Shown here: positions 58,656 to 62,225 of the stretch, in pieces
How the letters are laid out: each line of letters starts with the position of its first letter
Numbering within the stretch: the first letter of the stretch is position 1
Origin: an uncultured Actinomycetes bacterium
GTDB lineage: Bacteria > Actinomycetota > Actinomycetes > Nanopelagicales > Nanopelagicaceae
Reading direction: 5' to 3'
Assembly: GCA_903825945.1 (NCBI GenBank)
Contig: CAIKCJ010000005.1
Span: 1-62,225 of the forward strand
DNA length: 62,225 nt
Translations under genes and position numbers: made by a program
The notes under the pieces: generated by a model
Database searches by the model: none
What the model was told of the DNA's origin: nothing
What the model saw: only the letters and a program-made list of their open reading frames with translations

Positions 58656-58727
58656 TGGGGTATGGGGTAATTGGCAGCCCTTCTGATTCTGGTTCAGCGA
58701 GTCTAGGTTCGAGTCCTGCTACCACAG
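58656..58727 (+). tRNA. tRNA-Gln(CTG) with imperfect stems
   Basis: Cloverleaf of 72 nt with anticodon loop TTCTGGT, D stem GGGT/GCCC, T-loop TTCGAGT and discriminator G. Three stem positions do not pair: G3-A70 in the acceptor, T27-C43 in the anticodon stem, and C49-C65 in the T stem. CCA is not encoded. The sequence and its place after gltX match the actinobacterial gene, but it may fold less well than usual. Confidence 0.85.
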
Positions 58728-58771
58728 CGCAGTAATACCTGCACCTGTACGGCACAACTACATATAAGCGC

Positions 58772-58847
58772 GGCCCCGTCGTCTAGTGGCCTAGGACTCT
58801 GGCTTCTCAAGCCAGCTACGAGGGTTCGAATCCCTTCGGGGCTACCA
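58772..58847 (+). tRNA. tRNA-Glu(CTC)
   Basis: Cloverleaf with acceptor GGCCCCG/CGGGGCT (G-T at the first pair), anticodon loop TTCTCAA between CTGGC and GCCAG, T-loop TTCGAAT, discriminator A and encoded CCA. A TATAAG element lies about 8 nt upstream. Confidence 0.95.
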
Positions 58848-58878
58848 CTTCCGCGCTTAGAATTTAGAGGAGTCGCTC

Positions 58879-59502
58879 ATCCACATCCATCACATCATCA
58901 TCACCTGGGCATCGCTGGTAACAATCTGCGATCTTCTAGCAACCTTTGCTTTTGCGGCAGTAGGAGCAAGAGTGGCCGCTGCCAAAGGTATGGATTTTGG
59001 TGGCATCACCCTCATTGCCGCCGTTTCCTCGATATCCGGCGGAACCCTTCGCAATCTCTTTCTCATGAAATCGCCCTCATGGATATTAGATCCATGGCTC
59101 TTTCTCTCGATCGGTCTAGCCGTAGCTCTCACCATTATTCGAAAGAGCACACAACCTGTTGGTCGCGTGATGTTATCGCTAGATACCTTCGGTTTGGCTG
59201 TGGCTACTGTTTCGAGTGCCGAATTCGCCATTAATTCTCATGTTAATCCCGTTATCGCTTCAATACTCGGCCTCATCGGTGGTGTTACCGGTGGATTGTT
59301 GCGTGATGTTTTGTGTCAGGTCGAACCAGTGCTTTTGCATCGCGAAACAATTGGTACCTCATGTTTCTTAGGCGCAATCACATGCGTCGGCTTGCACGAA
59401 CTTCATATCAATCGTTTTATTCCAATTATTGCTGGCGCGCTCGTAGTGATCGCAATTCGAGAGCTATCAATTCGATTCGAATGGCACCTGCCGCGAATTT
59501 AG
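58879..59502 (+). CDS. TRIC/YadS-type membrane protein, probable AUC start
   Basis: Trimeric intracellular cation channel family (UPF0126), 207 residues with about seven membrane segments. Its two repeats hold GMDFGGITLIAAVSSISGGT and ILGLIGGVTGGLLRDVL, the glycine-rich kinks of the pore. The first GTG in frame (58972) would cut off the first helix (CDLLATFAFAAVGARVA), which the family needs. Upstream to the in-frame TAG at 58858 there is no ATG, GTG or TTG. ATC at 58879 stands 6 nt after a strong GAGGAG (58867-58872). CTG at 58915 is a weaker alternative. Confidence 0.82.
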   Translation: MHIHHIIITWASLVTICDLLATFAFAAVGARVAAAKGMDFGGITLIAAVSSISGGTLRNLFLMKSPSWILDPWLFLSIGLAVALTIIRKSTQPVGRVMLSLDTFGLAVATVSSAEFAINSHVNPVIASILGLIGGVTGGLLRDVLCQVEPVLLHRETIGTSCFLGAITCVGLHELHINRFIPIIAGALVVIAIRELSIRFEWHLPRI

Positions 59503-59509
59503 GGGAGTA

Positions 59510-59524
59510 GGGAATTTATTTCCC
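59510..59524. terminator. Short hairpin between convergent genes
   Basis: GGGAA pairs with TTCCC around TTTAT. It overlaps the stop of the IclR gene and lies 7 bp after the TRIC-type gene. It could serve both directions, though the stem is only 5 bp. Confidence 0.4.
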
Positions 59525-60235
59525 TTGAATTAAATAATCGCTAAGTCTTGCGGCAGTGGCCATCACTTGTGCTGCATGTGCGCGACCAGGTTGTCGACCA
59601 AGACGTTCCATTGGTCCGCTAATACTTACTGCAGCAATCACTTTATTGTTTGGACCACGTACCGGTGCTGAGACAGAGCAGACACCTGCTTCACGTTCGC
59701 CCACTGATTGAGCCCAACCACGTCGACGCACGGCAGAAAGACTTGCTGCCGTGAATTTGGCATTGACAAGACCGCGGTGCAATTTCTCTGGATCTTCCCA
59801 AGCCAGTAGCACTTGAGCAGCAGATCCTGCTTGCATCGTAAGAACAGTTCCAACAGGCACGGAATCGCGTAAACCTGAAAGTCGCTCTGCTGTGGCAACA
59901 CAGATGCGCTGATCGCCTTGGCGTCTATAGATCTGCGCGCTCTCACCCGATGCGTCGCGGAGGGCAGAGAGGGCAGGGGCTGCAACGGAAAGGAGCCGAT
60001 CCTCGCCAGCAGCAGAGGCCAACTCGGCAGCTCGCGCACCTAATACGAAGCGACCCATGAGGTCGCGTGTGACTAATCGATGAAATTCCAGGGCTACCGC
60101 TAGGCGATGAGCTGTAGGGCGAGCAATTTTGGTAGCGGTTACGAGTTCTGAGAGTGAGTGCGGTCCGGCTTCAAGGGTTGCCAGGATGCGCACGGATTTG
60201 TCTAGTACGCCGACTCCGCTATTCTTCTTGTCCAT
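59516..60235 (-). CDS. IclR family regulator of leuCD (NdgR/LtbR type)
   Basis: The 239-residue protein has an N-terminal winged helix (LDKSVRILATLEAGPHSLSE ... TKIARPTAHRLAVALE) and a C-terminal effector domain with SVSAPVRGPNNKVIAAVSIS. It is divergent from leuC with a 53-bp gap. This is the position of Streptomyces NdgR and Corynebacterium LtbR, which control leucine genes. Its likely -10 TAAGAT (60250-60255, minus strand) overlaps the palindrome described next. Confidence 0.92.
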   Translation of the reverse strand: MDKKNSGVGVLDKSVRILATLEAGPHSLSELVTATKIARPTAHRLAVALEFHRLVTRDLMGRFVLGARAAELASAAGEDRLLSVAAPALSALRDASGESAQIYRRQGDQRICVATAERLSGLRDSVPVGTVLTMQAGSAAQVLLAWEDPEKLHRGLVNAKFTAASLSAVRRRGWAQSVGEREAGVCSVSAPVRGPNNKVIAAVSISGPMERLGRQPGRAHAAQVMATAARLSDYLIQGK

Positions 60236-60248
60236 AATCTAATACTGT

Positions 60249-60267
60249 CATCTTAAATAATGAGATG
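60249..60267. promoter_or_regulatory. Palindrome in the leuC / IclR gene divergent promoter
   Basis: CATCT-N9-AGATG is a perfect inverted repeat centred between the two starts. It covers the -10 region of the regulator gene, so an IclR dimer here could repress both. Confidence 0.5.
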
Positions 60268-60288
60268 CAAGTAACAAGAGGAGAAATA

Positions 60289-61686
60289 ATGGGAAAGACG
60301 TTAGCCGAAAAGATTTGGGCAGATCACGTAGTTCGTGAAGTAGCTGGTGAGCCTGACCTAATTTATATCGATCTCCACTTGTTGCATGAAGTTACTTCAC
60401 CACAAGCATTTGATGGACTACGTCTTGCTAATCGCCAAGTGCGTCGCACCGATCTCACGATCGCCACAGAGGATCACAACACTCCAACACTTAATATTGA
60501 TCAACCAATTGCTGATCCAGTATCACGCTTGCAGATCGAAACACTGCGCAAGAACGCGGCAGAGTTTGGTGTTCGCATTCACTCACTCGGCGATGCCAAC
60601 CAAGGAATCGTTCACGTAGTTGGGCCACAGCTAGGTATTACCCAACCTGGAATGACAATTGTTTGCGGCGACTCACATACATCCACGCATGGTGCATTTG
60701 GTGCGCTTGCATTTGGAATTGGAACTTCGGAAGTTGAGCACGTTCTCGCAACGCAGACGCTCCCTCTTGTGCGTCCAAAAACTATGGCAATCAACATTGA
60801 AGGTTCTTTGCCTCAGGGTGTAACTGCTAAGGACATCATCCTTGCGATCATCGCAAAGATTGGTACCGGCGGGGGACAAGGATATGTTCTTGAATATCGC
60901 GGCTCAGCGATCCGTGATCTTTCCATGGAAGGTCGCATGACCATCTGCAACATGTCGATTGAAGCAGGTGCGCGTGCGGGCCTGATTGCTCCAGATGAGA
61001 CAACATTTGAGTATGTGAAGAACAAGCCACATGCGCCTACTGGCGCTGATTGGGATGTAGCAGTTGAATATTGGAAGACACTTAAGAGTGATGATGATGC
61101 GAAATTTGATGTCGAGATTTCTCTCAATGCAGCCGAACTTTCACCATTCATTACGTGGGGAACTAATCCTGGACAAGGTGCGCCACTGAGCGGAAATGTT
61201 CCTAACCCTGCCGACTTTACAGATCCTGAAGAAGTAGGAGCAGCAGAACGTGCCCTAACCTATATGGGCCTAGAAGCTGGCCAGCCGTTTAAATCAATCA
61301 AGGTAGATACAGTCTTCCTTGGCTCCTGCACCAATGGTCGTATCGAAGATCTACGCGCAGCAGCTGATGTGCTTCAAGGCAAGAAGATTGCTCCAAGCGT
61401 GCGCATGCTCGTTGTACCCGGCTCTGCCAAAGTTCGTCTGCAGGCAGAGAGTGAAGGGCTCGATAAAGTCTTCCTTGATTTCGGAGCAGAGTGGCGCCAA
61501 GCCGGATGTTCTATGTGCTTAGGAATGAACCCCGATCAACTCACCGTTGGCGAGCGTTCAGCTTCTACGTCAAATCGTAACTTTGAAGGACGTCAAGGTA
61601 AGGGTGGACGCACTCACCTTGTCAGTCCACTGGTAGCAGCTGCTACTGCTATCCGCGGAACCCTCTCATCCCCAGCTGATCTTTAA
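60289..61686 (+). CDS. leuC: 3-isopropylmalate dehydratase large subunit
   Basis: Aconitase-type 4Fe-4S enzyme isomerising 2- to 3-isopropylmalate. The 465-residue protein starts [15 protein letters not shown]; the ATG follows GAGGAG by 6 nt. Cluster Cys residues are in [14 protein letters not shown] (near 347) and in [12 protein letters not shown] (near 407-410). [16 protein letters not shown] is the family signature near 130. leuD follows after 14 bp. Confidence 0.96.
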   Translation: MGKTLAEKIWADHVVREVAGEPDLIYIDLHLLHEVTSPQAFDGLRLANRQVRRTDLTIATEDHNTPTLNIDQPIADPVSRLQIETLRKNAAEFGVRIHSLGDANQGIVHVVGPQLGITQPGMTIVCGDSHTSTHGAFGALAFGIGTSEVEHVLATQTLPLVRPKTMAINIEGSLPQGVTAKDIILAIIAKIGTGGGQGYVLEYRGSAIRDLSMEGRMTICNMSIEAGARAGLIAPDETTFEYVKNKPHAPTGADWDVAVEYWKTLKSDDDAKFDVEISLNAAELSPFITWGTNPGQGAPLSGNVPNPADFTDPEEVGAAERALTYMGLEAGQPFKSIKVDTVFLGSCTNGRIEDLRAAADVLQGKKIAPSVRMLVVPGSAKVRLQAESEGLDKVFLDFGAEWRQAGCSMCLGMNPDQLTVGERSASTSNRNFEGRQGKGGRTHLVSPLVAAATAIRGTLSSPADL

Positions 61687-61700
61687 GGAGAACGAAGAAA

Positions 61701-62225
61701 ATGGAAAAATTTATTTCTCACACCGGGACAGCAGTTCCACTTCGTCGTTCAAATGTTGATACCGATCAGATCATTCCTGCGGTCTATCTCAAGCGAGTCA
61801 CCAAGAGTGGATTTGAAGATGGTCTTTTCGCTGCATGGCGCAATGACCCTGAATTTGTTCTCAACAAACCAGAATTTGCTCATGGAACAATCTTGGTAGC
61901 AGGTGCAGATTTTGGAACAGGTTCTTCGCGTGAACATGCTGTATGGGCTCTGCAAAACTATGGTTTCAAAGCTGTCATCTCAAGCCGCTTTGCAGATATC
62001 TTCCGTGGCAATTCCCAAAAGGGTGGACTTCTCACAGTAGTTCTGCCACAAGAAGATGTTGAAAAAATTTGGGATGCGATTGAGTCAAATCCAGCAACGG
62101 AAGTAACTGTTGATCTAGAGGCAAAGAACGTTCGTGTTAGTGGCTCTGTCTACCCATTTGAGATCGACGATTACACCCGCTGGCGCCTCATGGAAGGACT
62201 CGATGACATCGGTCTGACACTGAAG
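61701..62225 (+). CDS. leuD: 3-isopropylmalate dehydratase small subunit (partial)
   Basis: The swivel domain partner of LeuC. 175 residues are visible and the window ends before the stop; the family is about 195-200 long. It starts [27 protein letters not shown] and has [17 protein letters not shown] and [17 protein letters not shown], which contribute substrate contacts. AAGGAG precedes the ATG. Confidence 0.96.
   Translation, partial: MEKFISHTGTAVPLRRSNVDTDQIIPAVYLKRVTKSGFEDGLFAAWRNDPEFVLNKPEFAHGTILVAGADFGTGSSREHAVWALQNYGFKAVISSRFADIFRGNSQKGGLLTVVLPQEDVEKIWDAIESNPATEVTVDLEAKNVRVSGSVYPFEIDDYTRWRLMEGLDDIGLTLK

Overview
The window looks like chromosomal core from a small-genome actinobacterium. 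Base composition is roughly balanced by eye and genes are packed with 0-60 bp gaps or 1-14 bp overlaps. Gene order is actinobacterial: lexA / LysM / nrdR / nrdJ, glnA2, fabD-fabH-acpP-fabF, gltX / tRNA-Gln / tRNA-Glu / IclR regulator / leuCD. Moderate GC with such compaction suggests a freshwater acI (Nanopelagicales) type organism; that placement is inference from style and synteny, with no marker tree behind it. No prophage, insertion sequence, CRISPR array or obvious defence island is present.

Layout. 1-5.5 kb: the Lys/Ala/Pro tail of a nucleoid-type protein, a degenerate tRNA 3' half, lexA with SOS boxes, a LysM protein of the SOS division-inhibitor type, and nrdR-nrdJ behind a paired NrdR box. 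5.5-12.6 kb: DinG-type helicase, NUDIX hydrolase, PKD-domain protein, DUF4192 protein, alanine dehydrogenase and GlnA2. 12.6-23.4 kb: leucine attenuator with leuA, then recO, uppS, a ZIP transporter, glyS, dusB, a YdcF-like protein, dgt, dnaG and tRNA-Asn. 23.4-29 kb: a DoxX-Rieske fusion, a small ACT protein, galE, a GH25 muramidase, a DnaX-tail-like protein, an MFS exporter and tRNA-Met. 29-33 kb: cspA and the fatty-acid cluster. 33-47.7 kb: SGNH hydrolase and two GT4 glycosyltransferases, then cysteine desulfurase, mnmA, ligA, nadD, rsfS, tRNA-Ala, leuS, comEA, comEC and holA. 47.7-58.6 kb: rpsT, lepA, hemW, hrcA, dnaJ, rsmE, HIT, phoH, ybeY, corC-like, FAH and gltX. 58.6-62.2 kb: tRNA-Gln, tRNA-Glu, a TRIC-type membrane protein, an IclR regulator, leuC and the start of leuD.

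The genes serve DNA repair and replication (lexA, dinG-like, recO, dnaG, ligA, holA), nucleotide supply (nrdRJ, dgt), leucine synthesis (leuA, leuCD), nitrogen and amino-acid use (ald, glnA2), translation (four aminoacyl-tRNA synthetase or ribosome-assembly blocks and five intact tRNAs), fatty-acid synthesis and envelope building. The most unusual signals are not extra genes but expression signals and small edits. Two genes (nadD and the TRIC-type gene) have no ATG/GTG/TTG start that preserves the conserved N-terminus and appear to start at AUC. About twenty genes carry a TANNNT -10 element 6-7 nt before the start codon, which predicts leaderless mRNAs. Short 8-15 bp tandem duplications recur at gene ends, several of them copying the stop codon. 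HrcA has a clean internal deletion, and a Rieske domain is fused to a DoxX membrane domain with an internal twin-arginine signal.
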